Below, piece after piece: positions 18,164 through 28,657 of a DNA stretch of 64,000 bases; the first letter of the stretch is position 1, and each line of letters opens with the position of its first letter. This DNA is from Devosia sp. (GTDB lineage Bacteria; Pseudomonadota; Alphaproteobacteria; Rhizobiales; Devosiaceae). The stretch is from positions 124,001-188,000 of the forward strand of contig NZ_JAQGJM010000034.1 in assembly GCF_028290625.1 (NCBI RefSeq), written 5' to 3'. Below the pieces are notes generated by a model, which worked only from the letters and a program-made list of their open reading frames with translations, was not told the DNA's origin and did no database searches. The translations under genes and the position numbers were made by a program.

Positions 18164-19063
18164 TCAGCCCTCGCCGCGAAGCGGCGCAGTGGCCTCCACG
18201 ATCCAATCGCGAAACGCGCGGATCTTGGGGGAGTTGCGACGCGTCTCGGGGTAGACGAGATAATAGCCATGGCCATCGGAGGCCAGCAGGTCGAAGGGTT
18301 GGATCAGGCGCCCGGATGCAAGCTCATCGCCGTAAAATCCGGCCGACAGCATCGCGATACCGCGCCCCGCAACCGCTGCCGCCGCCTCCAGGTTCTGCGA
18401 TCCCAAGAGGCTGATCGGCCGTTGCGGCACCGTGCGATCCTTGACGCCGGCCTGTTCGAACCACAGTTCGAACCAGTCGTCCTCGCTGTTGACGAAGGGC
18501 AGTTTCAGCAGGTCCGCGGGCTCGCGAATGCCGCCGATGGTCGCGGCTAGGCCGGGGCTGAGCATCGGGGTAAAATCCGCCTTGATCAGCAGATGGCCGA
18601 CCAGACCGGGCAGGATCTTGCGGGTGCCACGAATGACCACGTCGATCTCATCGGCAGTAAAATCGGTCAGCCGCACATCGCTCTCGATACGAACCGCAAT
18701 GTCAGGATGATCGACCTGGAACAGGCCGACATTCTGCGCCAGCCAGTGGCTGGCAAAGATGGGCACCGAAGAAATGGCGAGCGTGCCATCGGCACGACCG
18801 CGCGTATCGGCGAAGGCCTCGCGCATTGTATCGAAGGCCCTGGTGACTTCGGGGGCCAGCTTTGCCCCCAACTCGCTGAGTGCGATCTGGCGCGGTTTGC
18901 GCAAGAACAGCGGAGCGCCCACCCGCTCCTCGAGCAGCTTGATCTGGTAGCTGACGGCGGCCTGGGTCATGCCCAGTTCGGCCGCGGCCTGGGTGAAACT
19001 GAGGTGACGCGCCGTCGCCTCGAAGGCGCGGATGGCGGTCAAGGGCGGCAGCGACTGGCTCAT
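18164..19063 (-). CDS. LysR-family regulator, GcvA/AmpR-like
   Basis: LysR regulator of 299 residues from ATG 19063 (MSQSLPPLTAIRAFEATARHLSFTQAAAELGMTQAAVSYQIKLLEERVGAPLFLRKPRQIALSE). The LPPL-x-AIRAFEA-x-ARHLSF-T-AA-ELG opening is typical of the GcvA/AmpR branch. The effector domain follows from about residue 90. No obvious target is adjacent on its 5' side, where a small DUF1127-like frame runs the other way. Ends exactly where the convergent LysR gene ends. Confidence 0.88.
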   Translation of the reverse strand: MSQSLPPLTAIRAFEATARHLSFTQAAAELGMTQAAVSYQIKLLEERVGAPLFLRKPRQIALSELGAKLAPEVTRAFDTMREAFADTRGRADGTLAISSVPIFASHWLAQNVGLFQVDHPDIAVRIESDVRLTDFTADEIDVVIRGTRKILPGLVGHLLIKADFTPMLSPGLAATIGGIREPADLLKLPFVNSEDDWFELWFEQAGVKDRTVPQRPISLLGSQNLEAAAAVAGRGIAMLSAGFYGDELASGRLIQPFDLLASDGHGYYLVYPETRRNSPKIRAFRDWIVEATAPLRGEG

Positions 19064-19184
19064 GATGCATAACCTCTCCTTATGCATGGTAGCCGAGCTT
19101 CGATTGGATAACCAGCCTGCAAAGGCCTAAATCTGGTGCATCGGAATGGATAGGAGGCGGCCCGGCATAAGGGCCGTTAGAGCT

Positions 19185-19373
19185 ATGACCTTGATCGCAA
19201 CATCTCATGCCCAGCCGTGCAAGCCCGCCCTGTTCGCTCGCGTTAGAGCTTGGCTGGGTGCGCGCCCAACCCGCCGCCAGCGCCAGACCACAGTCGACCT
19301 GCGGTTTGCTTCGGACAAATTGCAGCGTGACATCGGCGTCGACCGGCTGACGTTTACCGAGCGCCGCTGGTAG
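19185..19373 (+). CDS. DUF1127-like small protein
   Basis: Frame of 62 residues with the C-terminal pattern LRFASDKLQRDIGVDRLTF, resembling the DUF1127 core L-x-x-L-S-D-x-x-L-x-D-I-G-hydrophobic-x-R. An arginine-rich middle (ARVRAWLGARPTRRQRQ) fits the family. No convincing ribosome site precedes ATG 19185, and an in-frame ATG lies at 19146. Two clear DUF1127 genes follow within 1 kb on the other strand, which makes the call more plausible. Function unknown. Confidence 0.45.
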   Translation: MTLIATSHAQPCKPALFARVRAWLGARPTRRQRQTTVDLRFASDKLQRDIGVDRLTFTERRW

Positions 19374-19417
19374 TGCGCGCCGCTTGATCGGGTGGCCCAA
19401 TCGGCTAGAAATGGGGC

Positions 19418-19891
19418 ATGTCCAAGACAACGCCCGCCACCATCGCTATCGCCAAGACTGGCCTGCCCTTCGCGCTGGCCAATTATGATTACGACCCGGA
19501 CGCCGACCGCGTCGGATTGCAGGCGGCCGAGGCGATGGGGGTGGAACCCGGTATCGTTTTCAAGACACTGATGGCGGAAGTCGACGGCAAGCCGGTCTGC
19601 GTCGTGGTGCCGTCGGACGAAGAAGTGAACATGAAGAAGCTCGCTGCCGCCGTTGGCGGCAAGCATGCGGCGATGATGAAGCCCGTCGATGCCGAGCGGC
19701 TGACCGGTTACAAAGTGGGCGGCATCAGCCCGTTCGGGCAGAAGCGCAAGGTGCCTACGGTGATCGAAGAGACCGTGGTGCTGCTCGATGAGATATTCAT
19801 GAATGGCGGGCAGCGCGGCTTGCAGGTGCGCATGAAGCCCGATGACGCCATCGCGGCGCTGGAAGCGAAGCCGGCGGATGTGATCCGGTAG
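19418..19891 (+). CDS. ybaK: Cys-tRNA(Pro)/Cys-tRNA(Cys) deacylase YbaK/EbsC
   Basis: Editing enzyme of 157 residues that hydrolyses mischarged Cys-tRNA(Pro). The YbaK/ProX fold is recognisable from GIVFKTLMAEVDGKPVCVVVPSDEEVNMKKLAAAVGGKHAAM, with the catalytic Lys in FKTLM, and from the later conserved GYKVGGISPFGQKRKVPTVIEE and the C-terminal GGQRGLQVRMKPDD. The length is normal for the family. It is a single gene, with small DUF1127 genes on the opposite strand downstream. Confidence 0.93.
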   Translation: MSKTTPATIAIAKTGLPFALANYDYDPDADRVGLQAAEAMGVEPGIVFKTLMAEVDGKPVCVVVPSDEEVNMKKLAAAVGGKHAAMMKPVDAERLTGYKVGGISPFGQKRKVPTVIEETVVLLDEIFMNGGQRGLQVRMKPDDAIAALEAKPADVIR

Positions 19892-19910
19892 GTCCTGTAT
19901 CAAGACCCCA

Positions 19911-19942
19911 TAAAAGACAAAAGGCGCCCGCATGGACGCCTT
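19911..19942 (-). terminator. Terminator of DUF1127 gene at 19971
   Basis: Read on the minus strand: AAGGCG-TCCATGCGGG-CGCCTT followed by TTGTCTTTT. Almost the same hairpin and T run follow the second DUF1127 gene (20261-20291). Confidence 0.75.
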
Positions 19943-19970
19943 CATCTACAGCACTGAAATTCGGCGATGA

Positions 19971-20117
19971 TTACTGAGCAAGCTTGCCAGTAGCGATCGC
20001 CTTGAAGTCGGCGCGGGTGATACCCAGGTCGGTAAGCTGGCGGGTGTCGAGATTGCTGAGCTCACGCATCGTGCGCTGATACTGGGCGAATTGTGCAAGG
20101 CGTTGGCGGATGGTCAT
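19971..20117 (-). CDS. DUF1127 family small protein
   Basis: 48-residue protein MTIRQRLAQFAQYQRTMREL, continuing SNLDTRQLTDLGITRADFKAIA, the full DUF1127 pattern R-E-L-x-x-L-D-x-R-Q-L-x-D-L-G-I-x-R. Of two neighbouring ATGs (20123 and 20117) the second is preferred: the distance from the aagggg ribosome site to it is eight bases, the same as in the paralogue at 20322-20462. Members of the family are small, basic, often stress-induced proteins; some have been linked to RNA or sensor-kinase binding. The exact role here is unknown. Confidence 0.87.
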   Translation of the reverse strand: MTIRQRLAQFAQYQRTMRELSNLDTRQLTDLGITRADFKAIATGKLAQ

Positions 20118-20260
20118 TTTCATTTCCCCTTCGGTTGATGGCCTTTATGTATGGCCGCGGGGTCGTGATTAGAAGATGGACTCTATGCACATCTATTATG
20201 CATTTGGTGCACACGAATGAGGCAGGCCGTTCACACTGGATTCAGGATTTGGAGTCCCGG

Positions 20261-20291
20261 AAAAGACAAAAGGCGCCCGAATGGACGCCTT
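20261..20291 (-). terminator. Terminator of DUF1127 gene at 20322
   Basis: Minus-strand hairpin AAGGCG-TCCATTCGGG-CGCCTT followed by TTGTCTTTT, differing from the copy at 19911-19942 by one loop base. Confidence 0.75.
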
Positions 20292-20321
20292 CATCTTCAG
20301 CTCTGGTAGTAAGTTTAAGGC

Positions 20322-20462
20322 TTAGCGAGCAGCGCGCGCAACGGCCTTGATATCGAAGCGGCTGATGCCGAGATCGTTGAGCTGGCGGTTGTCGAGAGCG
20401 CTGAGCTCACGAACGGTCTGCTGATACTGAGCGAACTGAGCAAGTTTCTGGCGGATGTTCAT
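20322..20462 (-). CDS. DUF1127 family small protein (paralogue)
   Basis: 46-residue protein starting MNIRQKLAQFAQYQQTVREL and ending with the canonical SALDNRQLNDLGISRFDIKAVARAAR. About two thirds of residues match the gene at 19971-20117, and gene, ribosome site spacing and terminator are all shared, so the two are a tandem duplication. Ribosome site aagggg lies eight bases before the ATG. The gene is transcribed away from the copper operon. Confidence 0.88.
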   Translation of the reverse strand: MNIRQKLAQFAQYQQTVRELSALDNRQLNDLGISRFDIKAVARAAR

Positions 20463-20606
20463 TTCAAATTCCCCTTCTGTTTGGTGACTTATATCTAGGG
20501 CTGTTATTGCCGACCGAGTAGATAGAGTTATGTCACCCCAGCTATGCACTATTCGAAGGTTAACGCACCCTTAATCCGGTTAATCCACCCATCCTCGCTC
20601 CAGCCC

Positions 20607-20637
20607 TTGACCTTCCCATGATGGGAACCCTTATATG
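20607..20637 (+). promoter_or_regulatory. copA promoter with 19-bp spacer (CueR type)
   Basis: TTGACC (20607-20612) and TATATG (20632-20637) are separated by 19 bp, the overlong spacer of MerR-family-activated promoters. The spacer contains the dyad CTTCCCA-TGA-TGGGAA, close to the CueR consensus ACCTTCC-N7-GGAAGGT. It drives copA, cueR and copZ. Confidence 0.82.
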
Positions 20638-20657
20638 CTGTGGGACGAGGTGAAATC

Positions 20658-22915
<2,258 letters not shown>

Positions 22916-22919
<4 letters not shown>

Positions 22920-23326
22920 ATATCGGGCAAGCCTCCAACGCCACGGGCGTGTCGGCCAAGATGATCCGCTACTACGAATCCATCGGCCTGATCCGGGCGC
23001 CGTTGCGGACCGAGAGCAATTACCGGGTCTATAGCAGCGACGAGGTGCACACGTTGCGCTTCGTCAAGCGCGCAAGAACGCTGGGCTTTTCGGTGGAGGA
23101 GACGGCGACGTTGCTGGGGCTGTGGCAGGACAAGGAGCGCGCCAGCGCCGAGGTCAAATCCATCGCCACCGGCCATATCGCGGCGCTGGAAACCAAGATT
23201 GCCGAGCTGCAGAGCATGGTGAAAACGCTGAAACACCTGGCCAATTGCTGCGGCGGTGACGATCGGCCGAATTGCCCGATCCTGGACGATCTGGCGGGCG
23301 AAACAATCAAGACGAAAGGACATTGA
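22916..23326 (+). CDS. cueR: MerR-family Cu(I)-responsive activator CueR
   Basis: 136-residue MerR regulator. N-terminal [29 protein letters not shown], wing, a long dimerisation helix to about residue 105, and the C-terminal metal loop [12 protein letters not shown] with the Cys-x7-Cys spacing of Cu(I)/Ag(I) sensors (the second Cys of the CC pair counts as the first ligand). It overlaps copA by ATGA and is therefore co-transcribed from the promoter at 20607-20637 that it should activate, giving positive autoregulation. Confidence 0.93.
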
Positions 23327-23327
23327 G

Positions 23328-23528
23328 ATGAGCGAGAAGACGGTTTTTGCGGTCAACGACATGACCTGCAGCCATTGCGTCGGGACGGTGAAGCGGGCGC
23401 TGGAAGAGGCGTTTCCGGGGGCGACGGTTTCGGTGGACCTGGCGACGCACCGGGCGGAATTCGTCGGCGATGCGGCCAAGGGCGCGGAGGCCATTCGCGA
23501 GGCGGGATATACGCCGGAGACGGTGTAG
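23328..23528 (+). CDS. copZ: Copper chaperone, CopZ-like HMA protein
   Basis: 66-residue cytosolic heavy-metal-associated domain with metal motif MTCSHC at residues 12-17 and the ending IREAGYTPETV typical of CopZ/Atx1 proteins. It hands Cu(I) to CopA or to the regulator. It starts one base after the cueR stop and has an aaagga ribosome site within the end of cueR. Last gene of the copper operon; a family C repeat follows. Confidence 0.9.
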   Translation: MSEKTVFAVNDMTCSHCVGTVKRALEEAFPGATVSVDLATHRAEFVGDAAKGAEAIREAGYTPETV

Positions 23529-23529
23529 G

Positions 23530-23654
23530 GCCCCCTCATCCGCCCTTCGGGCACCTTCTCTCACGAGGGGAGAAGGGGATGGAACCGAAAGCTCTCAGTC
23601 GTCACCCTTCTCCCCTCGTGGGAGAAGGTGGCGCGCAGCGCCGGATGAGGGGGC
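23530..23654. repeat. Palindromic repeat, family C (copy 1)
   Basis: Ends GCCCCCTCATCCG and CGGATGAGGGGGC, with inner arms CACCTTCTCTCACGAGGGGAG and CTCCCCTCGTGGGAGAAGGTG. Lies immediately after copZ. A shorter relative is at 37280-37343. Confidence 0.85.
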
Positions 23655-23689
23655 TACTATGTTGGCACCCTCCGCACACCCGTGCCCAC

Positions 23690-23720
23690 AAAAAGAAAGG
23701 GCGCCCCAAGGCGCCCTTTC
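23690..23720 (-). terminator. Terminator of sugar ABC operon
   Basis: Perfect 10-bp stem AAAGGGCGCC / GGCGCCCTTT with loop of four, followed on the minus strand by CTTTTTG. It lies 21 bp beyond the stop of the binding-protein gene at 23741. Confidence 0.82.
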
Positions 23721-23740
23721 CGTACTCTGATCCTGCCCGA

Positions 23741-24691
23741 TCAGAATGGGCTGGCGGGGTCGAGGAACCCAGCCGCATTGTCCTTGGTGATCAAGGTCGA
23801 GTCGAGCACGTAACGGCCAGAGACCTGGACGCCGCTGACGAGGTGAGCGGTAGTCAGCTCGATGGCAGTGGCGATCATCGCCGGGCTGTAGCTGACGTCG
23901 ACCGGGGTCAAAGCGCTACCGTCGGCGACGGCCTGGATGATCTGCTGCATGCCGGCGCCACCAACGATGAACATGTCCTTATCGCGGCCAGCCTGCTTGA
24001 TGGCTTCGATGGCGCCCAGGGAGATATCGTCGTCCTGGGTCCACACGCCCTTGATATCGGGGAAGCGGGTCAGGAAGTCCTGCATCACCTTGAAGCCGTC
24101 ATCGCGGTTCCAGTTGGCGAATTCGTCATCCAGCACCTTGAGATTGGTGCCTTCGATGCCGGCCATGAAGCCGTCGAAACGCTGCTGGTCGATCGGGATC
24201 GGCAGGCCGCGCAGGATGACGATATTGCCGCCCTCAGGAAGTGCTTCCTTGAAGTAGGCAGCGGCATTGGCGCCGAGGCCCGGATTGTCACCGGCAACGT
24301 AGAGGTTTTCGACGCCGTTGATCGACAGCTGGCGATCGACGACGGTGACGAACTTGCCGGCGTCCTTGACCTGCTTGATGGCCGAGGTCATCGCGTCCGG
24401 ATCGCCGGGCAGGATGACGAGCGCATCGATACCGCGGGTGGCGACCATGTCTTCGATGTCGGCGATCTGCTTGGGCGCATCAGGGGCCGAAGCGAAAACG
24501 AACTCGACGTTCGGATAGGTCACCTTGAGGCGATCGATAGCCTGCTGGGCGAAGTAGTTGACGCCACCAGTCCAGCCGTGATCGGCCGCCGGCACGGAGA
24601 CGCCGATCGTCACCTTGTCCTGCGCCACGGCGATGCCGCCGAGGCTGCCGACGACAACCGCCGCCGCCAATAGAGTTTTTGCCAGTTTCAT
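23741..24691 (-). CDS. Sugar ABC substrate-binding protein (RbsB family)
   Basis: Periplasmic binding protein of 316 residues. Signal peptide at residues 1-22 (MKLAKTLLAAAVVVGSLGG..AVA). The fold is Peripla_BP_4: VTIGVSVPAADHGWTGGVNYFAQQA, then IDALVILPGDPDAMTSAIKQVKDAG, then FPDIKGVWTQDDDISLGAIEAIKQAGR, the classical first- and second-lobe ligand loops. ATG 24691 is used because the signal peptide starts there. Last gene of the operon ATPase-permease-binding protein. The sugar cannot be deduced; no catabolic enzyme is linked. Confidence 0.87.
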   Translation of the reverse strand: MKLAKTLLAAAVVVGSLGGIAVAQDKVTIGVSVPAADHGWTGGVNYFAQQAIDRLKVTYPNVEFVFASAPDAPKQIADIEDMVATRGIDALVILPGDPDAMTSAIKQVKDAGKFVTVVDRQLSINGVENLYVAGDNPGLGANAAAYFKEALPEGGNIVILRGLPIPIDQQRFDGFMAGIEGTNLKVLDDEFANWNRDDGFKVMQDFLTRFPDIKGVWTQDDDISLGAIEAIKQAGRDKDMFIVGGAGMQQIIQAVADGSALTPVDVSYSPAMIATAIELTTAHLVSGVQVSGRYVLDSTLITKDNAAGFLDPASPF

Positions 24692-24741
24692 TGCAGTCCT
24701 CCCGTAAGTGCCCATTGTTGGGCGATGTAAACTTTGTTCGC

Positions 24742-25746
24742 TTAGCTGGTGCGGCGTTCGCGCTGCAGCAGCACGGCGAGAATGATGATGACGCCCTGGA
24801 ACGCCCCATTGAGGTAGGGGCTGATCAGGCTTTGCAGGTTGAGGATATTGCCGATGAGGCCGAGGATGACGACGCCAACCACCGTGCCCCAGATGCGGCC
24901 ATAGCCGCCCTTGAGTGTGGTGCCGCCGATGATCACGCCGGCAATGGCCTCGAGTTCCCAGAGCACGCCGGTGGTGCTGGAGGCCGAGCCGAGGCGCGGC
25001 ACATAAAGCAGCACGGCGACGCCGACCAGCACGCCCTGCAGGATGTAGGTCAGCAGCCGGACGTTATCGACATTGATCGACGAATAGCGGGCGACCTGCT
25101 CATTGGAGCCGATGGCGGCGCAATAACGGCCGAAGGCGGTGCGGCGCATCAGGATCTCACCGGCAATCGCCACCAGGGCAAAGACGAGGATCGGCCATGG
25201 CACACCCAGGATGCCGTCGTAATAGACCGGGCGGTAGACGTCGGCGACGTTGAAATTGAGCGACAGTGTGCCGCCATTGGCGAGGAAGGTCACCAGCGAG
25301 CGGAAAATGCCCATGGTGCCCAGGGTGACGATGAAGGCTTCGATGCGTCCGCGGGTGATCATCAGGCCGTTGAAGACGCCCGCGACGCCGCCGAGCAGGA
25401 TGCCGGAGGCCATGCCGGCCAGCACCACGCTCCAGCCGATGCCGAAGGAGGGGATCAGCCAGTTCATCACCATGATCATGACGCCGGCAATGACGGCCGC
25501 CATTGAGCCGACGGACAGGTCGAGCCCACCGGCGGTGATGACGAAAGTGGCGCCGATGGCGATGATGCCGATGAAGGACGAGCGCGCCAGCACGTTAGTG
25601 AGGTTGCTGTAGCTCAGGAAATTCTCGTTGAGCGTGATGCCGAGCAGCACCAGCAAGGCAAGCGCCAGCAAGGGGCCGGCGGTCTTGAGATCGATGCGGA
25701 AGCCGCGTGCGGGCTTGGCCGCTGTATCAGGCGCTGATGCGCTCAT
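24742..25746 (-). CDS. Sugar ABC permease (RbsC family)
   Basis: Inner-membrane permease of 334 residues with the family loop TAGGLDLSVGSMAAVIAGVMI near residue 80 and multiple membrane segments. ATG 25746 (MSASAPDTAAK) overlaps the end of the upstream ATPase by 20 bases, indicating coupling. Only one permease gene is present, so the channel would be a homodimer, unlike the rhamnose system. It lies between its ATPase and binding protein. Confidence 0.87.
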   Translation of the reverse strand: MSASAPDTAAKPARGFRIDLKTAGPLLALALLVLLGITLNENFLSYSNLTNVLARSSFIGIIAIGATFVITAGGLDLSVGSMAAVIAGVMIMVMNWLIPSFGIGWSVVLAGMASGILLGGVAGVFNGLMITRGRIEAFIVTLGTMGIFRSLVTFLANGGTLSLNFNVADVYRPVYYDGILGVPWPILVFALVAIAGEILMRRTAFGRYCAAIGSNEQVARYSSINVDNVRLLTYILQGVLVGVAVLLYVPRLGSASSTTGVLWELEAIAGVIIGGTTLKGGYGRIWGTVVGVVILGLIGNILNLQSLISPYLNGAFQGVIIILAVLLQRERRTS

Positions 25747-27268
25747 CGTTTCCACTCTGCTTGATGCCCGCGGCGTACCGCATGATTTCGGACTCGGTGA
25801 TCTCGGCGCCTTCAAGAACGCCGGCGAGGCGTCCGTTGCGCATGACCACCACGCGATGACTGAGGCCGATCACCTCCTGCAGCTCCGAGGAGATCAGGAT
25901 GATGGATTTGCCCTCGGCGGCCAGCGCCGCGATGATGTGATAAATCTGCTGCTTGGTGCCAACATCGATGCCGCGCGTCGGCTCATCCATGATGATGATG
26001 TCGGGCTCGCTCTCCATGGTCTTGCCCAGCATCAGCTTCTGCTGGTTACCACCCGACAGGCGGCCGACGGCGACGGAGGCATCACGGGCGCGGATATCGA
26101 AGCGGCGGACGGCGCGTTCCAGCGCGCGCGTCTCACTGGCGCTATCGAGGAAGCCGGCGCGGAGGTGCTTTTTGACCGTCAGCAGGGTCAGATTGGGGCG
26201 CAGGCCCATATTGAGCAGCAGGCCCTTGCCCTTGCGGTCCTTGGTCATATAGGCGAGGCCGGCATCGACCGACTGGGAGACACGGGTGAAATCGACCGGT
26301 TTGCCGTCCAGCGTGATCTGGCCGCTGCTGCGATGAGTCAGGCCGACGATGGCCTCTGCTACCGCCGTGCGGCCAGAGCCGATCAGGCCGGCAAAGCCGA
26401 GGATTTCACCGCGGCGCAGGTCGAAGGAAACGTCCGCAACGCCCAGCGCGCTGAGATTGCGCACGCTCAGGACGGCCGGTGCATCGACGTCGGGCTCGTG
26501 CTTGGGCGGATAGAGATTGGAGAGCTCGCGCCCGACCATCATCTGGGCGATGGAGTCAGGCGTCAGCGCTTCGGTGCCCACGGTGGCGATCAGTTGGCCG
26601 TCGCGCAACACGGTGACGCGCTGGGCCAGTTCCATGATTTCGTCGAGCTTGTGGGAGATGAAGATGACCGCGACGCCGCGCGCGGTGAGGCGGCGGATCT
26701 GCTCGAATAGGGTTTGCGTTTCGCCGACGGACAGCACGGCGGTCGGCTCGTCCATGATCAGCACGCGGGCATCGCGGCTGATGGCCTTGGCGATTTCCAC
26801 CATCTGCTTGTCGGCAACCGACAGCGTATTGATGCGCGCATCGGGATCGACATGGACATGCAGCGTTTCCATCACGGCGGCGGCGCGCTTGCGCATCTCG
26901 CGGACGTCGAGGAAACCGAATTTCTTGAGTTCACGACCGAGAAAAATCGAGTCCGCCACCGTCAGGTGCTCGGCCAGGTTCATTTCCTGGTGGATGAGGA
27001 CGATACCCATGGCTTCGGCGGCGCCGTTTGGCGGCAGCACCACGGTCTGGCCATCAAAGCTGATGGAGCCGGACGTGGGTTGTTCGAGGCCGGATAGGAT
27101 CTTGATCAGCGTCGACTTGCCGGCGCCATTTTCACCAATGACGGCATGGACTTCGCCGGGGCGAATATCAAAATCGATGCTGAACAGCACCGGGATTTCG
27201 CCGAAGGATTTGCTGACGCGGCTGGCGGCCAAAATGATGGGCGCGGTTTCGCCGACACTGCTCGCCAT
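25727..27268 (-). CDS. Sugar ABC ATPase (RbsA family, two cassettes)
   Basis: 513-residue double-cassette ATPase. First half: Walker A GENGAGKST, Q-loop LIHQEM, Walker B VLIMDEPTAVLS. Second half: GLIGSGRTA in place of a normal P-loop, signature LSGGNQQK, Walker B DIIIMDEPTRGID. This asymmetry is normal for sugar importers of this class. First gene of the minus-strand operon, divergent from the LacI gene at 27490 and probably repressed by it through the operators at 27332-27368. Confidence 0.9.
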   Translation of the reverse strand: MASSVGETAPIILAASRVSKSFGEIPVLFSIDFDIRPGEVHAVIGENGAGKSTLIKILSGLEQPTSGSISFDGQTVVLPPNGAAEAMGIVLIHQEMNLAEHLTVADSIFLGRELKKFGFLDVREMRKRAAAVMETLHVHVDPDARINTLSVADKQMVEIAKAISRDARVLIMDEPTAVLSVGETQTLFEQIRRLTARGVAVIFISHKLDEIMELAQRVTVLRDGQLIATVGTEALTPDSIAQMMVGRELSNLYPPKHEPDVDAPAVLSVRNLSALGVADVSFDLRRGEILGFAGLIGSGRTAVAEAIVGLTHRSSGQITLDGKPVDFTRVSQSVDAGLAYMTKDRKGKGLLLNMGLRPNLTLLTVKKHLRAGFLDSASETRALERAVRRFDIRARDASVAVGRLSGGNQQKLMLGKTMESEPDIIIMDEPTRGIDVGTKQQIYHIIAALAAEGKSIILISSELQEVIGLSHRVVVMRNGRLAGVLEGAEITESEIMRYAAGIKQSGNDERISA

Positions 27269-27331
27269 TGACCTGAACCCCTCCCCTGACGCGGCTGGCT
27301 TGACGCCCGCTCATTCGTCCCGTGATCATCG

Positions 27332-27368
27332 ATGTAAAGGTTTTCAAGAATCATGTAAAGGTTTACAT
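27332..27368. promoter_or_regulatory. LacI-type operator pair
   Basis: ATGTAAAGGTTTACAT at 27353-27368 is a perfect 7-bp inverted repeat around GG. A partial copy ATGTAAAGGTTTTCAA lies at 27332-27347, exactly 21 bp (two helical turns) away. Both lie between the divergent ABC operon and the LacI gene. Confidence 0.68.
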
Positions 27369-27489
27369 AGAGGCAAATATGTATAACGTTCACGCGATTG
27401 GTGTCGCGCGGTTCAAAGGGTCTGCTAAGAGGCTCGCGCCGCGATGGGTATCCAAGCCCGACACGAGACCGCGCGGGGCGGAGCGCAGC

Positions 27490-28518
27490 GTGCAGCACCA
27501 GAAACTGGCCACCATCGAAGATGTCGCGGCACTGGCCGGCGTGTCGATCGCCACGGTCAGCCGGGCCATTAACGAGCCCACCAAGGTCGCTGACGAAACG
27601 CGACGCAAGGTGACCGAGGCCGTCGCCAAGACCGGCTACACCACCAATGCCATGGCGCGCTCGCTGCGGATGCGCCGCAGCAACATGATCCTGATTCTTG
27701 CCCCCGACGTGGGCGATCCGAACTTTTCCAATATCCTCGTCGGACTCGAAACCGAGGCCAGCAAGCGCGGCTACGGCGTGCTGATCGGCAATACGCAGAA
27801 CGATCCGGCCCGCGAGACCGACTATCTGCGTTTCATCAGCTCCAACCAGGCCGATGGCCTGATCCTGTTCACCGGCCATCTGCCCTATGGCTTCGGCCAC
27901 GAAGGCGGCGAAGCGCGGCTGCCGCCGATGGTGGCGGTCAACGAACCGGTCGCCAATGCCGAGGTGCCGTTCGTCGGCGTGGATAATTTCGAGGGTTCGC
28001 GGGTGGCCACCGAACACCTGATTTCGCAGGGGCACCGCCGCATCGCCTTTATCGGGCATTCGACCAGCAAGGCGATCAATATGCTGCGCGAGAAGGGTTA
28101 TCGCGCGGCGCTGCAGGCGGCCAGGATCGAGGTCGATCCGCGCATGATCCTCGCTGGCGACGGCACCACCGAGAGCGGACGGGCGGCGGCCGAGCATATG
28201 TTCGTGCGCGATGTGCTGCCGAGCGCTTTCCTCTGTGTGAACGATGCGACGGCTTTGGGCGTGATCATCTCGCTCAATACCCGCAAATACGACCTGCCAC
28301 GCGATTTCTCGATCATGGGCTTCGACGATATTTCCTTCGCCAGCTTCGTGACCCCGGCGCTGACGACGATGAAGCAGCCCCGCCTCAAGATCGGCGAAAA
28401 GGCCATGGACCTGCTATTGGCGCTACTGGAGGGCAAGAGGCCCGCACAGCCCGAAGTGCTGCTGCGGGCGGAACTGATCGTGCGGAACTCAGTGAGCCGG
28501 CCGGGGCACGAGCGGTAG
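27490..28518 (+). CDS. LacI-family transcription regulator
   Basis: Repressor of 342 residues from GTG 27490. HTH LATIEDVAALAGVSIATVSRAINEPTKVADETRRKVTEAVAKTGY, hinge helix NAMARSLRMRRSN, then a sugar-sensing PBP-like domain (ILILAPDVGDPNFSNILVGLETEASKRGYGVLIGNT, and FVGVDNFEGSRVATEHLI). The frame is open upstream to 27322, including an ATG at 27379, but those starts lie near the operator, and GTG 27490 gives the standard LacI N-terminus. Divergent from the sugar ABC operon, its obvious target. It ends just before a family F repeat. Confidence 0.88.
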   Translation: MQHQKLATIEDVAALAGVSIATVSRAINEPTKVADETRRKVTEAVAKTGYTTNAMARSLRMRRSNMILILAPDVGDPNFSNILVGLETEASKRGYGVLIGNTQNDPARETDYLRFISSNQADGLILFTGHLPYGFGHEGGEARLPPMVAVNEPVANAEVPFVGVDNFEGSRVATEHLISQGHRRIAFIGHSTSKAINMLREKGYRAALQAARIEVDPRMILAGDGTTESGRAAAEHMFVRDVLPSAFLCVNDATALGVIISLNTRKYDLPRDFSIMGFDDISFASFVTPALTTMKQPRLKIGEKAMDLLLALLEGKRPAQPEVLLRAELIVRNSVSRPGHER

Positions 28519-28523
28519 GCGTC

Positions 28524-28652
28524 GCCACGCCCTCGTGGTTCGAGGCTCGCAAGTGCTCGCGCCTCACCATGAGGGCTACCGGTAAATCGCGATCCCACTA
28601 GACCTCAGGGTGAGGCGGGAGCGCAGCGACCCTCGAACCACGAGGGCGTGGC
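28524..28652. repeat. Palindromic repeat, family F (copy 2)
   Basis: Starts GCCACGCCCTCGTGGTTCGAGG and ends CCTCGAACCACGAGGGCGTGGC, inner arms CGCCTCACCATGAGG and CCTCAGGGTGAGGCG. It exactly fills the gap between the convergent LacI and DUF305 genes. Same family as 15534-15690. Confidence 0.9.
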
Positions 28653-28657
28653 ACACT

